Positions 47,007 through 55,790 of a DNA stretch of 57,002 nucleotides are shown in pieces; the first letter of the stretch is position 1, and each line of letters opens with the position of its first letter. The translations under genes and the position numbers were made by a program. The stretch is from contig LUQO01000077.1 in assembly GCA_001627865.1 (NCBI GenBank), positions 1 to 57,002 on the forward strand, given 5' to 3'. The notes beneath the pieces are model-generated. The model saw nothing but the letters and a program-made list of their open reading frames with translations. It was not told where the DNA came from and ran no database searches. The DNA comes from SAR324 cluster bacterium REDSEA-S27_B3. GTDB taxonomy: Bacteria; SAR324; NAC60-12.

Positions 47007-48368
47007 ATGATTAACTTCAGTAAATATCACAAAATTTATTTTAGTTTTTTATTCATTTGGCTGTATGCCTGGATAATGACATCCTCAGGCAGTGAGCTTG
47101 CGGGTTCATACAAGGCGCCAATATCTCTCACAGGGTTGATTGAACCTGCAGAAACTCTGGAAGTGCATGCCAGTGTGGGAGGGCGAGTTGAGGTTATTCA
47201 TGTAACAGTAAACCAGACTGTTGCAAAGGATCAATTGCTGCTTTCGCTTAAAAACAGTTCACAGAAACGCCAGCTGGAATTATCTAATCTGCAGCTAAGG
47301 ATCAACCAGAACAATGTCAGGGACAAGGAACGTCAGTTGGAGCTTGCGAAAGTTCAGGTTGAGGTCAATCAAAACAATGTCAAAGACAAGGAACACCAGC
47401 TGAAACTTGCTAAAATTCAGATACAAGTAAATGAAAATAATGTCACGGATCGTAAGGAGCAACTGGAACTGGCTCAAATACAAATAAAGGTCAATGAAAA
47501 TAATGTCAAGGACAGTAAAAAAAAGCTCGAATTAGCTAAGGTTCAGGTTGAAGTCAGTGCTAATAATGTCAAGGATATGGAAACTAATTTGAAAGACATA
47601 AAACGCAGGCTTGATGACGAAGAGACTTTATTTGAACAGGGTTCTTCCACCCGTTCACAACTGGACGCGTTGCAGCTGCAATATAACAGGGGGAAACTTT
47701 CTCTGGAAAACACAAAACTGGCATTAAAGCGCACAGAACAGGAAATCAAACGCTCCCAGATTGGATATGAAAATTCAATGTTCGCGTTGGAACGTTCCAA
47801 AAAGGAAATCAGTCGTTCTCAACTGGGGGTGAACAATGCCATCCTTACTTTGGAGCGCTCCAAAATGGAAATAGGCCGCACTCAACTTGGAGTGAAAAAT
47901 ACCATCCTGACGCTTGAACGCTCCAGGCAAGACATGAAACGCTCAGAGCTGGGAGTGGAAAACGGGCGCATAACTCTGGAGCGTACAAAACATGATGTTG
48001 CCCTCAGTGAAGAAGCCCTAGAGGACACCCGTATCAAAGCCAAAATTGGCGGGATTATAACCGCTAAATTAACCAATGAGGGAGAAATGATCGGTCCCGG
48101 TTCAGCCCTCTTCCATATCATTAACATTAAACAGGTGAAAATTGTGATTCAGGCAGAGGAGCAAGATTTGCCAATGATCAAAGAAGGTCAGCAAGTTGTT
48201 TTTGTCACACCAAGTTACCGGGACAAAGAATTCTCCGGTTTCATCGAACGTGTGGACTGGACTGCTGATCCTGAAACAGGACGTTTCCCGCTTCATGTCA
48301 AAGCTGAAAATCCGGGACTTGCGCTGAGAGCGGGTATGACCGCGAAAGTTTACTTGCTGTCCAAATAG
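47007..48368 (+). CDS. HlyD-family periplasmic adaptor with repeat-built hairpin
   Basis: 453 residues from ATG 47007, with AGGAG upstream; the frame opens at 46974. N-terminal membrane helix (about 10-27). Lipoyl half-motif GLIEPAETLEVHASVGGRVE (44-63), then a long coiled-coil hairpin (about 85-340), then IKAKIGGIITAKLTNEGEMI (343-362) and a beta-barrel end. The rising arm holds five 21-residue repeats (89-193: QLELAKVQVEVNQNNVKDKE type). The falling arm holds four clear 21-residue repeats (249-332: RSQLGVNNAILTLERSKMEI type). It would link TolC to an unseen inner-membrane exporter. Confidence 0.93.
   Translation: MINFSKYHKIYFSFLFIWLYAWIMTSSGSELAGSYKAPISLTGLIEPAETLEVHASVGGRVEVIHVTVNQTVAKDQLLLSLKNSSQKRQLELSNLQLRINQNNVRDKERQLELAKVQVEVNQNNVKDKEHQLKLAKIQIQVNENNVTDRKEQLELAQIQIKVNENNVKDSKKKLELAKVQVEVSANNVKDMETNLKDIKRRLDDEETLFEQGSSTRSQLDALQLQYNRGKLSLENTKLALKRTEQEIKRSQIGYENSMFALERSKKEISRSQLGVNNAILTLERSKMEIGRTQLGVKNTILTLERSRQDMKRSELGVENGRITLERTKHDVALSEEALEDTRIKAKIGGIITAKLTNEGEMIGPGSALFHIINIKQVKIVIQAEEQDLPMIKEGQQVVFVTPSYRDKEFSGFIERVDWTADPETGRFPLHVKAENPGLALRAGMTAKVYLLSK
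47271..47585 (+). repeat. Five 63-base tandem repeats, rising coiled-coil arm
   Basis: Codons 89-193 of the adaptor: units 89-109, 110-130, 131-151, 152-172 and 173-193. Each unit runs [QK]L[EK]L..[VLI]Q[LVI]..N.NNV.D. DNA copies share blocks such as AATAATGTCA and CAACTGGAACTGGCT-like stretches but have diverged, so the expansion is not very recent. Confidence 0.88.
47751..48002 (+). repeat. Four 63-base tandem repeats, falling coiled-coil arm
   Basis: Codons 249-332 of the adaptor: units 249-269, 270-290, 291-311 and 312-332, each with the pattern RS[QE][LI]G..N....LERS...; a degenerate fifth unit precedes (231-248). They mirror the rising arm in unit size. Confidence 0.88.
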
Positions 48369-48383
48369 TTTTTTCAGGTTTTA

Positions 48384-49445
48384 TCAGTAGGATAACTGCT
48401 GCCTGATAATTGAAGTAAGCGCCTTTATCCATTCAGGATGGTTATTCAGTGAAGGCACCAGTTCAAGTTCTTCTCCACCGCATTCACGGAAATGTTCAGC
48501 CGCCCGTATGCCTATTTCCTCAAGTGTTTCAAGACTGTCCGCGACAAAAGACGGACAAAATACCACTACTCGTTTCACGCCGCTTTCTGCCAGTTTTTTG
48601 AGATGCTGCTCCGTGTAGGGTTTTATCCACTCCTCGCGTCCAAAACGAGATTGAAAACTAACAGACCATTTTTCTGCTTCCAGATTCAGTCGATCGGCCA
48701 GTAATTTTGAAGTTTGGTGACAATGCGCGCTGTAGCAGTAGCGATTTTGATCTGCTAATTCCAGACAACATTCATTGTCATTCCGACACCAGTTACCGCT
48801 GGGGTCGCTTTTTTTTATATGCCTCAGCGGAAGACCATGGAAACTGAACAGCACATGATCCGGTTTATTTTCAAGGAATGGCAGCCCGACTTTTGCCCAT
48901 GCTTCAATAAAACGTGAGTCTGAAAAAAATGGCGGAATAATCTGTAGATCAGGCATATTCCAGTCATGCAGTAATTCTTTGTAAAGATCTTCTAATGCAC
49001 CACCATAAGTACTTGAGGCGTATTGAGGATACAAGGGCAGAACAATGATTCTGCTGTTTCCCTGTTCACGAAGACGAGCCAAAGATTTTTTCAATGAAGG
49101 CTCTCCGCACTGCATTGCCAGTTCAACATGAATGTTTTCTTCAGCAAAAGGTTCTATCAAAGCATTTTTCAGCTTTTGACTATAGACCAATAGAGGAGAA
49201 CCTTCAGGCAGCCATATTTTTCGATATGCTTTTGCTGATTCCCGTGGTCGGAAGGGGAGAATGAAAATATTCAGCAGCAGCCAGCGTACTAAAGGGTTTA
49301 TATCAAGTACCCGTTCAGATGAAAGCAGTTTCCGTAAATATGCACGGACTTCCGTTGTTTCAGGAGCATCTGGTGTGCCGAGGTTAATCAGCAAGACCGC
49401 AGTTTTTGAATTGCTGTATTCTGCTCTGGAATTGTTGGTTTGCAA
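48384..49445 (-). CDS. hemH: Ferrochelatase
   Basis: 353 residues. It inserts Fe(II) into protoporphyrin IX. Family marks: LLINLGTPDAP, GSPLLVYSQKL, LPLYPQYASSTYG, LFSFHGLPLRHIKKSDP with the catalytic His, GREEWIKPYTEQHL and VVFCPSFVADSLETLEEI with the conserved Glu. It is convergent with the adaptor gene (15 bases between). The upstream intergenic region marks the left end of the probable acquired block. Confidence 0.96.
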   Translation of the reverse strand: MQTNNSRAEYSNSKTAVLLINLGTPDAPETTEVRAYLRKLLSSERVLDINPLVRWLLLNIFILPFRPRESAKAYRKIWLPEGSPLLVYSQKLKNALIEPFAEENIHVELAMQCGEPSLKKSLARLREQGNSRIIVLPLYPQYASSTYGGALEDLYKELLHDWNMPDLQIIPPFFSDSRFIEAWAKVGLPFLENKPDHVLFSFHGLPLRHIKKSDPSGNWCRNDNECCLELADQNRYCYSAHCHQTSKLLADRLNLEAEKWSVSFQSRFGREEWIKPYTEQHLKKLAESGVKRVVVFCPSFVADSLETLEEIGIRAAEHFRECGGEELELVPSLNNHPEWIKALTSIIRQQLSY

Positions 49446-50023
49446 GTCTGTGTACCTTTTTAACCTTTGAAGTATGATTATTTGTGAAGAAAATAATAAG
49501 ACATTCTAACTGGCTGAAGTGAGATGGATTCTCTTGAATTCACTCAGATTTTTTATGTTGTATAAAAAGCGTTACATAACAAAAACAACTAATAATATGA
49601 TATAGCAAGTAAAATTTTTTTATTTCAGTTTTTTATCTTTGTGTTAATGGTTTTTTACTTGTCGTTTTTTTGTTACTCATTTGTTACTCATTTTGCTACT
49701 ATTACAAACAAGTATAGGCTAAAGGCATACAAGAATTTTCACAAGAGTTGCTGTGAGTATGAAATTGAGAAGGAAGAATTCAGCAGGTGAAAAGATCATT
49801 TTGTACTTGGTTATCTACCACAATGGAATAAGGTAATATGACTTCTTGTAATTAATTTTTTTTGAGAGCAGTCCTCCGATTTTGAATAATCAGGTAAAAA
49901 CGGGAATAAAAAGCAGTCGAAAGCATTTTTCAAAAAATTTTCTCGAAGGAAATAAACCTAAAGAAGACCAACTCCTTTCTAAGATATTTTCAAACAGATA
50001 AGTCACTTTTTTTTAAAGTTCAA
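49446..50023. other. AT-rich gap upstream of the AceE-like gene
   Basis: About 580 bases with no supported gene. It holds the left 25-bp direct repeat (49549-49573) and a tandem repeat TTTGTTACTCA at 49669-49679 and 49680-49690 (plus a partial third copy). A 25-codon frame near 49759 was not accepted. The promoter of the AceE-like gene is probably here. Codon and base use change across this gap toward the more GC-rich E1/E2 genes (by eye). Confidence 0.6.
49549..49573. repeat. Left 25-bp direct repeat (possible attachment or target-duplication site)
   Basis: A 25-base segment containing ATGTTGTATAAAA and GCGTT, 23 of 25 bases identical and in the same orientation as 54369-54393, which includes the last codons of argJ. 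The copy lies between hemH and the AceE-like gene. See the finding on the acquired block. Confidence 0.8.
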
Positions 50024-52441
50024 ATGAATCCCAGCACAAAGGTTTCTTTCAGAAAAGGCACTAAGGAAAAAATAGCTATACTGCGACAGCTTGAGCGCAA
50101 GGTACTCTGGCTTTCAACCTGGATGATTCACAATGCGAACCACCTGCGTGTTAAAATAGACGGTCTCAAGGTAGGAGGACATCAGGCCTCATCGGCTTCG
50201 CTAGTCTCAATCATGACGCTCCTTTACTTCGACATACTGCGTCCCGCTGACCGTGTGGCAGTCAAGCCTCATGCAAGTCCTGTATTCCACTCTATCCAGT
50301 ACCTGCTTGGAATTCAGGGAATCGGTCAACTTGAAAATTTCCGTGGCTACCGAGGCGCACAGTCCTATCCTTCGAGAACAAAGGACCTTGATGATGTTGA
50401 TTTCTCTACAGGCTCGGTCGGACTCGGGGCTGCAATTACAGCATTTGCCAGCCTGATCCAGGATTATGTGAGATTGAAACCCTTTGGCAAAACTGATACC
50501 CAGGAAGGACGTATGATTTCCCTGGTTGGTGATGCCGAACTCGATGAAGGTAATGTCTACGAAGCGCTTTACGAATGCTGGAAGCACAGACTACGCAATA
50601 CTTGGTGGATTATCGACTTCAACCGCCAGAGTCTCGATGCAGTCGTAAGCGACCGACTTTTTGGCCAGATCGACCAGCTTTTCAGAATGATGGGATGGCG
50701 GGTGTTGACACTTAAATACGGGAGACTTCTGGAAGAGGCCTTCACAAAACCTGGTGGAACGGCCCTCAGGGAATGGATCGACGCCTGTCCAAATTCCCTC
50801 TATTCCGCACTCGTCTTCCAAGGGGGGGAAGCCTGGCGTGCCAAACTGGAGGATGATTTCAATTCCGGACACAAGGTAAGACAACTCATTGGCAGTTACA
50901 GCGACGATGAACTCCACCGAACGATGACTAATCTTGCAGGACACGACATAGGAGTGCTTCACGATACTTTTCACCAGCTTCAGGATGATATTCCCACATG
51001 CATGATCGCCTACACGATCAAGGGGCACGGGTTGCCTTTTGCGGGACACAAGGACAATCACTCAGGATTGATGAATTCAGAACAGATGGAAAAATTCAGA
51101 GTTCAGAACCGAATCCGCCCGGGATGCGAATGGGAACCCTTTGAAGGCATTGACCTGCCTCAAGAAAAAATCTCTTTGTTTTTAAAAAACGTTCCCTTTC
51201 AGCAACAGGGATCAAGGAGATATAGCGACATCAAACTCGAAGTGCCATCAATTCCTGTTCCCAAAGGTAAGGAGATCCTCTCAACTCAGGAAGGATTTGG
51301 AAGAATCCTTGCCAATTTGGCTCGGAGCAAGTCAGAACTTGTGGAACGTATAGTCACAACTTCGCCAGACGTCACCGTCTCCACCAATCTGGGAGGATGG
51401 ATCAATCGCAGGGGGGTTTTCAGTCGAAACCCTATACCAAGCTCCAAACAGGAAAGCGAAGTACAATCGTTTCAGAAATGGGAACAAAAACCTTCAGGAC
51501 AGCATTTCGAACTGGGAATTGCGGAAAACAATCTTTTTTTGATGCTGGCGGCGATGGGGCTTTCTCATGAACTGTTCAGCAAAAGACTGATCCCGGTAGC
51601 AACTATTTATGATCCATTCATTTACCGTGGGCTGGACGCACTGAATTATGCCTGCTATCAAGATGCACGTTTCATTCTTGCTGCTACACCTTCGGGTATT
51701 AGCCTTGCTCCGGAAGGAGGGGCTCATCAGTCCATGGGGACCCCCCTCGTCGGCATGGCTCAGGACGGACTGGCCGCCTTCGAACCATCCTACGTTGATG
51801 AACTTGCCACTATCATGGAATGGAGTTTCGAATACATCCAGCGAGACGGCAGTGGGAAAAACACTTCGGAATGGCTGCGTGATTCTCATGGAGGTTCGGT
51901 TTACCTAAGGCTTTCCACTCGTCCGATCCACCAATTGACGCGGAACCTCAGCCCTGAACAGCACACTGCGATTATAGAAGGGGGCTACTGGGTTTTTGAA
52001 CCTGAAACAGGGGCCGAACTGGCCTTGATCTACTCCGGTGCAGTTGTCCAGGAAGTTACGGAGGCCTTCGAACTGATCCGAGAGGACTTGCCTGGTGCAG
52101 GTTTACTCGCCGTCACCTCCTCCGACCGGCTCAACGCGGGTTGGCAGGCGGCCAAGCGCAGCCGCCACCATGGCGGACCCAGAACCGTTTCCCTAGTGGA
52201 AAAATTGCTGGAACCGCTTGCAGAAAATGCAACACTGGTAACTATTTTAGATGGTCACCCCGCCACACTCTCCTGGCTCGGAGGAGTTCGGGGACACTGT
52301 GTCGAATCACTTGGTGTTGAGCACTTCGGCCAGTCTGGCAGTATAGACGATCTCTATCGCCATTATGGACTCGACACACAGACTATCATCAACGCCTGTG
52401 CTTCGGCATACCTCAATGCATTCGGTTACCATGACCGTTGA
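50024..52441 (+). CDS. AceE-type 2-oxoacid dehydrogenase E1 (homodimeric), TPP-dependent
   Basis: 805 residues, shorter than AceE (about 890). TPP enzyme core: GLKVGGHQASSASLVSIMTL (His near 53), HASPVFHSIQYLLG, the TPP motif GDAELDEGN... with a later NRQSLD, and a second pyrimidine-type domain with GIAENNLFLMLAAMGL and SLAPEGGAHQS. A transketolase C-terminal domain ends it. Related to homodimeric pyruvate dehydrogenase E1 and to the MdeB/alpha-ketoglutarate dehydrogenase-like branch, so the substrate is uncertain. The 3' end overlaps the E2 gene by 11 bases. Confidence 0.9.
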   Translation: MNPSTKVSFRKGTKEKIAILRQLERKVLWLSTWMIHNANHLRVKIDGLKVGGHQASSASLVSIMTLLYFDILRPADRVAVKPHASPVFHSIQYLLGIQGIGQLENFRGYRGAQSYPSRTKDLDDVDFSTGSVGLGAAITAFASLIQDYVRLKPFGKTDTQEGRMISLVGDAELDEGNVYEALYECWKHRLRNTWWIIDFNRQSLDAVVSDRLFGQIDQLFRMMGWRVLTLKYGRLLEEAFTKPGGTALREWIDACPNSLYSALVFQGGEAWRAKLEDDFNSGHKVRQLIGSYSDDELHRTMTNLAGHDIGVLHDTFHQLQDDIPTCMIAYTIKGHGLPFAGHKDNHSGLMNSEQMEKFRVQNRIRPGCEWEPFEGIDLPQEKISLFLKNVPFQQQGSRRYSDIKLEVPSIPVPKGKEILSTQEGFGRILANLARSKSELVERIVTTSPDVTVSTNLGGWINRRGVFSRNPIPSSKQESEVQSFQKWEQKPSGQHFELGIAENNLFLMLAAMGLSHELFSKRLIPVATIYDPFIYRGLDALNYACYQDARFILAATPSGISLAPEGGAHQSMGTPLVGMAQDGLAAFEPSYVDELATIMEWSFEYIQRDGSGKNTSEWLRDSHGGSVYLRLSTRPIHQLTRNLSPEQHTAIIEGGYWVFEPETGAELALIYSGAVVQEVTEAFELIREDLPGAGLLAVTSSDRLNAGWQAAKRSRHHGGPRTVSLVEKLLEPLAENATLVTILDGHPATLSWLGGVRGHCVESLGVEHFGQSGSIDDLYRHYGLDTQTIINACASAYLNAFGYHDR

Positions 52442-53390
52442 ACAGCAACCAACGCTTGAAGAGCAAAGCCGAACTGAAATCGAAAAAGTGAGTCCCTTGG
52501 TTAGGCGCATTGCCGACAGGATGAACATTGACCTTGGTGGGCTTTCAGGAACTGGAAGTGAAGGTCAGATCACTGTGAAGGATCTTAGGACCAAGATCTC
52601 TCCAAAACAGGAATCGATGGTTACCGTAACGGAAAAAGTATCCGATTCTACCAAGATGGATACCCCTATAAAGAGGTCTTCAAAAAATATTCGTGAAGCA
52701 TCTGATCAAGAGGATTATATACTTCAACCTCTTAACCATATCCGTAGAATCACTGGGGAAAAACTCAGCACCGCAAAACGGGAAATTCCACACTTCTACC
52801 TTTCGGTGGACTGTGAAACGGACTCTCTCCTGGATTTCAAGAGAGAACATGGAAATAGTGAAACATCCTGTTTTTCCATAAACGATTTGATCCTCTATGC
52901 CGTAGCAAGGGCCTTGAAGAAACATCCCGAGGCCAATGCTTCCTGGAGCAATGAAGGCATTAGGATTCACCGTAACGTCAATCTTGCGGTTGCCGTAGCC
53001 TCAGAACGCGGATTGCTGACTCCGGTCATACGGAATGTGGAATCGAAAGGCATTTTGGCAATTGCTTCCGAAATGAAAGAATTGAAGGAGAGGGTCAAAA
53101 ACGGGAAACTGGGTAGGGAAGAACTCATGGGGGGTACTTTTTCGGTATCCAATCTTGGTATGTATGGGATTCAGCAAGCAGTTGCTGTTATCAACCCTCC
53201 TCAGGCCTGTGTTCTGGCTGTAGGTTCAGTAGAGACAAAACCATTGTCTCGGAATAACAAAATCTATCATGCTTCCATCATGAACTGTACCCTTTCCTCA
53301 GATCATCGGTTGCTTGACGGTGCGGAAGCCTCTCGGTTTCTCGCATGCCTTAAACTCTTCCTGGAGGAACCACTTCAGATGTTGGTCTGA
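52431..53390 (+). CDS. 2-oxoacid dehydrogenase E2 acyltransferase without lipoyl domain
   Basis: 319 residues from ATG 52431; an ATG at 52416 is an alternative. A peripheral subunit-binding domain (about 20-52, VSPLVRRIADRMNIDLGGLSGTGSEGQITV as two segments) comes first, then a catalytic domain (about 96-319) with FSINDLILYAVARALKKHP and the active-site SSDHRLLDGAEAS (His292, Asp296). The usual N-terminal lipoyl domain with its DKA lysine is absent: only about 19 residues precede the binding domain. Acetyl transfer would need a lipoyl carrier from elsewhere. It is translated with the E1 gene. Confidence 0.9.
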   Translation: MTVEQQPTLEEQSRTEIEKVSPLVRRIADRMNIDLGGLSGTGSEGQITVKDLRTKISPKQESMVTVTEKVSDSTKMDTPIKRSSKNIREASDQEDYILQPLNHIRRITGEKLSTAKREIPHFYLSVDCETDSLLDFKREHGNSETSCFSINDLILYAVARALKKHPEANASWSNEGIRIHRNVNLAVAVASERGLLTPVIRNVESKGILAIASEMKELKERVKNGKLGREELMGGTFSVSNLGMYGIQQAVAVINPPQACVLAVGSVETKPLSRNNKIYHASIMNCTLSSDHRLLDGAEASRFLACLKLFLEEPLQMLV

Positions 53391-53470
53391 GAATTAAATT
53401 CGATGCTTTAAAGATCGAAAAGGAGTTAAAACTATTTATCACATCGCTTCCCAGCACAGAACAAAGATCA

Positions 53471-54097
53471 TTAATCAATTATCTGGTAGTGTGCATTCCT
53501 CGGTCGACCGCTATTGATTTGTACAATATCCTGAGGACATGCTGAGAAACATAGCACGACATCCATAAGAACCTTAAATAGGACAAAATCCCCTCGTTTT
53601 GATACTGTAGGCAATTGTTCAATTTTTCCAGCCGCATCGACTGGGGTGTTTTGCCAGAGATTAAACGGACACGGTGTTTCTGTGGGTTTGAAACGTACTG
53701 CCGCGAGTGCCTCCCACAGGTTGTCAGTACAGTTGTCATGATAATCAATACACCCCAATTGCTCGTAGCGGTACCGGTCACAGGCAGCCAGCATTGTGTC
53801 ATGCACACCGGGGGAGGTATCTTCGAGAAACTTGAGTATTTTACGTCGTTTATTTGTGATCAGCACATCGCTTGGCTTTGGTCGGTAGCGGCCTAACCAT
53901 ACCCGACAGTGTTCCATGGACATAAACTCTCCAGGGTGTTCGACATTAAACGCCCAGAAGTCGACAACCTGGTTGCCATGAGTATTAATAATTTTGACCT
54001 TTTGCCCTTTCTGCACATGGGCAGCTACTCCTTGTCGTGCTGGAATCTTTATAAGCATAGAACGACTGCTTTTAGATTTCATTTTCTTAATGGGCAT
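53471..54097 (-). CDS. DUF1989 / urea carboxylase-associated family protein
   Basis: 208 residues from ATG 54097, chosen for the AAGGAG site 7 bases upstream; the frame opens at 54127. Family marks: IPARQGVAAHVQKGQKVKII, GNQVVDFWAFN, SPGVHDTMLAACDRYRYEQLG, DNCTDNLWEAL and the CPQDIVQINSGRPRNAHYQI end, including Cys and His in positions thought to bind metal. Members sit beside urea or guanidine breakdown genes in other bacteria; no such genes are here. Convergent with the E2 gene, within the same block. Confidence 0.85.
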   Translation of the reverse strand: MPIKKMKSKSSRSMLIKIPARQGVAAHVQKGQKVKIINTHGNQVVDFWAFNVEHPGEFMSMEHCRVWLGRYRPKPSDVLITNKRRKILKFLEDTSPGVHDTMLAACDRYRYEQLGCIDYHDNCTDNLWEALAAVRFKPTETPCPFNLWQNTPVDAAGKIEQLPTVSKRGDFVLFKVLMDVVLCFSACPQDIVQINSGRPRNAHYQIID

Positions 54098-54368
54098 ATA
54101 AAATCTCCTTAAAAAGAGATAATCCAATTAAGCATTGGAATACATAAAAATATGGAAGCAATCCATTTAGACCGGTATGGATATATAACAATGGTTTCTA
54201 TCAGCATTGATATTCAGTGCAAAGTAGAAAAACAGGAGCAAATAAGTGCATATTCCTACCATAACTATCAGTAAGAATTGTTCACGCTTATCCTTCTTTG
54301 TAGAAAAATTGTTACTATTTTGTATTTCTTAATTAATGTAATAATATCAGCAAGTTATGTTAACTTAG

Positions 54369-54393
54369 TTTTTCATGTTGTATAAAAGGCGTT
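54369..54393. repeat. Right 25-bp direct repeat, overlapping the argJ end
   Basis: A 25-base segment with ATGTTGTATAAAA and GCGTT, matching 49549-49573 at 23 of 25 positions. It includes the argJ stop codon (54373-54375) and the last codons (NAFYTT). The 246 bases to its left, between the DUF1989 gene and this repeat, hold no other recognised feature. Confidence 0.8.
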
Positions 54394-55563
54394 TATCTCA
54401 ATATACTCTTTCGTCAAATCACAGCCCCAGACTGTTTCAGCGTAGCTGCCGTTTCCAACTATCACCTCCAGCTGGATCTCATTGTTTTGCAGATATTTAG
54501 AAATCGCATCCAGGTTAACTTTTTTTGATTCCAGATTTTCAGCGTTCACGTTCATGCCATGGCCGCCGCTGCCAAAGCGGATTGATAAATCATCCAAAGA
54601 CACCGGATACTCAAATACCTTTCCAACTGCCATCACAAATCGTCCCCAGTTTGGATCAGCGCCATGGATTGCGGTTTTGACCAAAGGCGAGTTAATGATT
54701 GATTTCGCGACCTTCAGGGCCATCTGTTGAGAACTGGCTCCGGAGACAGTTAATTCAATAAGTTTCTTTGAACCTTCGCCGTCACGCGTTATTTGTTTTG
54801 CCAGGCTGACTGCTGCTTCTGTGAATTTGTTTTCAAAATTTTCAGCATCCACCACATCGGCTAATCCGTTTGCCATGATAATGACTGTGTCACTGGTGGA
54901 AGTGTCAGAATCAATAGAGAGTCGGTTGAAGGATTTGTTGACAACCCGTTTCAGCATTTGCTGCAGCAGTTCCGGGCTCATTTGGGCGTCAGTTACAAAA
55001 TAGCTGAGCATGGTTGCCATATCAGGCTCGACCATTCCGGCTCCTTTGGCAACACCGAGCAATGTGACATTATCTATGGACACGCAATGCCATTTCGGAT
55101 GTGTGTCTGTTGTCATGATTGCACGGGCAAAATTTTCAATAAATTCCGGATCGCTTCCTAATTTTTCCGGTATTGATTCGCATCCGGTTTGTATTTTATC
55201 CATAGGCAGCCGCTGTCCGATTACGCCGGTTGAAGAGGGAAGAACCAGTTCCGGAGCAATTCCCAGAGCCGCCGCGGTCCAGCGGCACATATTTTTCGCG
55301 TCTTCAATTCCTGCCTGTCCGGTGGCAACGTTTGCGATTTTTGAGTTGACTGCAATTGCCTGTAATTGTCCATCCTGCAGATGCTCCCTGCCAACAATAA
55401 TCGGCGCGCCTGGCATGTTGTTCCTTGTGAAAACACCTGCCGAGGAACATTTGCATTCTGACGCAATAACTCCGAAATCCGGAGCATTTTCCTTGATTCC
55501 AAGGTTTATTCCAAGCCAGGAAAATCCCGGCACACTTTTCAAAGGCGGATAGTCCTTTGTCAT
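54373..55563 (-). CDS. argJ: Bifunctional ornithine acetyltransferase / N-acetylglutamate synthase
   Basis: 396 residues. ArgJ moves acetyl from N-acetylornithine to glutamate in arginine synthesis. The precursor is self-cleaved before Thr in the conserved EPDMATMLSYFVTDA; here cleavage falls between Ala183 and Thr184. Other marks are FTRNNMPGAPI, NSKIANVATGQAG, VLPSSTGVIGQRLP and the C-terminal GADPNWGRFVMAVG. The 3' end carries one copy of the direct repeat at the edge of the acquired block, which leaves the reading frame intact. Confidence 0.95.
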   Translation of the reverse strand: MTKDYPPLKSVPGFSWLGINLGIKENAPDFGVIASECKCSSAGVFTRNNMPGAPIIVGREHLQDGQLQAIAVNSKIANVATGQAGIEDAKNMCRWTAAALGIAPELVLPSSTGVIGQRLPMDKIQTGCESIPEKLGSDPEFIENFARAIMTTDTHPKWHCVSIDNVTLLGVAKGAGMVEPDMATMLSYFVTDAQMSPELLQQMLKRVVNKSFNRLSIDSDTSTSDTVIIMANGLADVVDAENFENKFTEAAVSLAKQITRDGEGSKKLIELTVSGASSQQMALKVAKSIINSPLVKTAIHGADPNWGRFVMAVGKVFEYPVSLDDLSIRFGSGGHGMNVNAENLESKKVNLDAISKYLQNNEIQLEVIVGNGSYAETVWGCDLTKEYIEINAFYTT

Positions 55564-55790
55564 ACTAAATTCCTTGTGTATAATTAAAGTTAACAGCAGC
55601 CATTAGTCTACGGACTGAACTGACAAGCGTCAACTTATTAGCAAAATTCTGCTCGCCGGTTTCCATTCTGGGCTTTTGAAATTGCTGATTACATAATTGA
55701 AGGTTTTTAAATCAACACACTGTTTGAAAAAAGTATTTAACTCTTTATCAAGCAGGAGCACTTGACAATTTTTTGAGGCAGCAGCTGAAA

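Noticed and set aside
48381-48409. TTATCAG...CTGATAA dyad as a terminator between the adaptor and hemH
   Set aside because: It lies mostly inside the hemH coding end, its loop is long and no T tract follows on either strand.
49759-49836. 25-codon frame upstream of the AceE-like gene
   Set aside because: Too short, no family and no clear ribosome site; position approximate.
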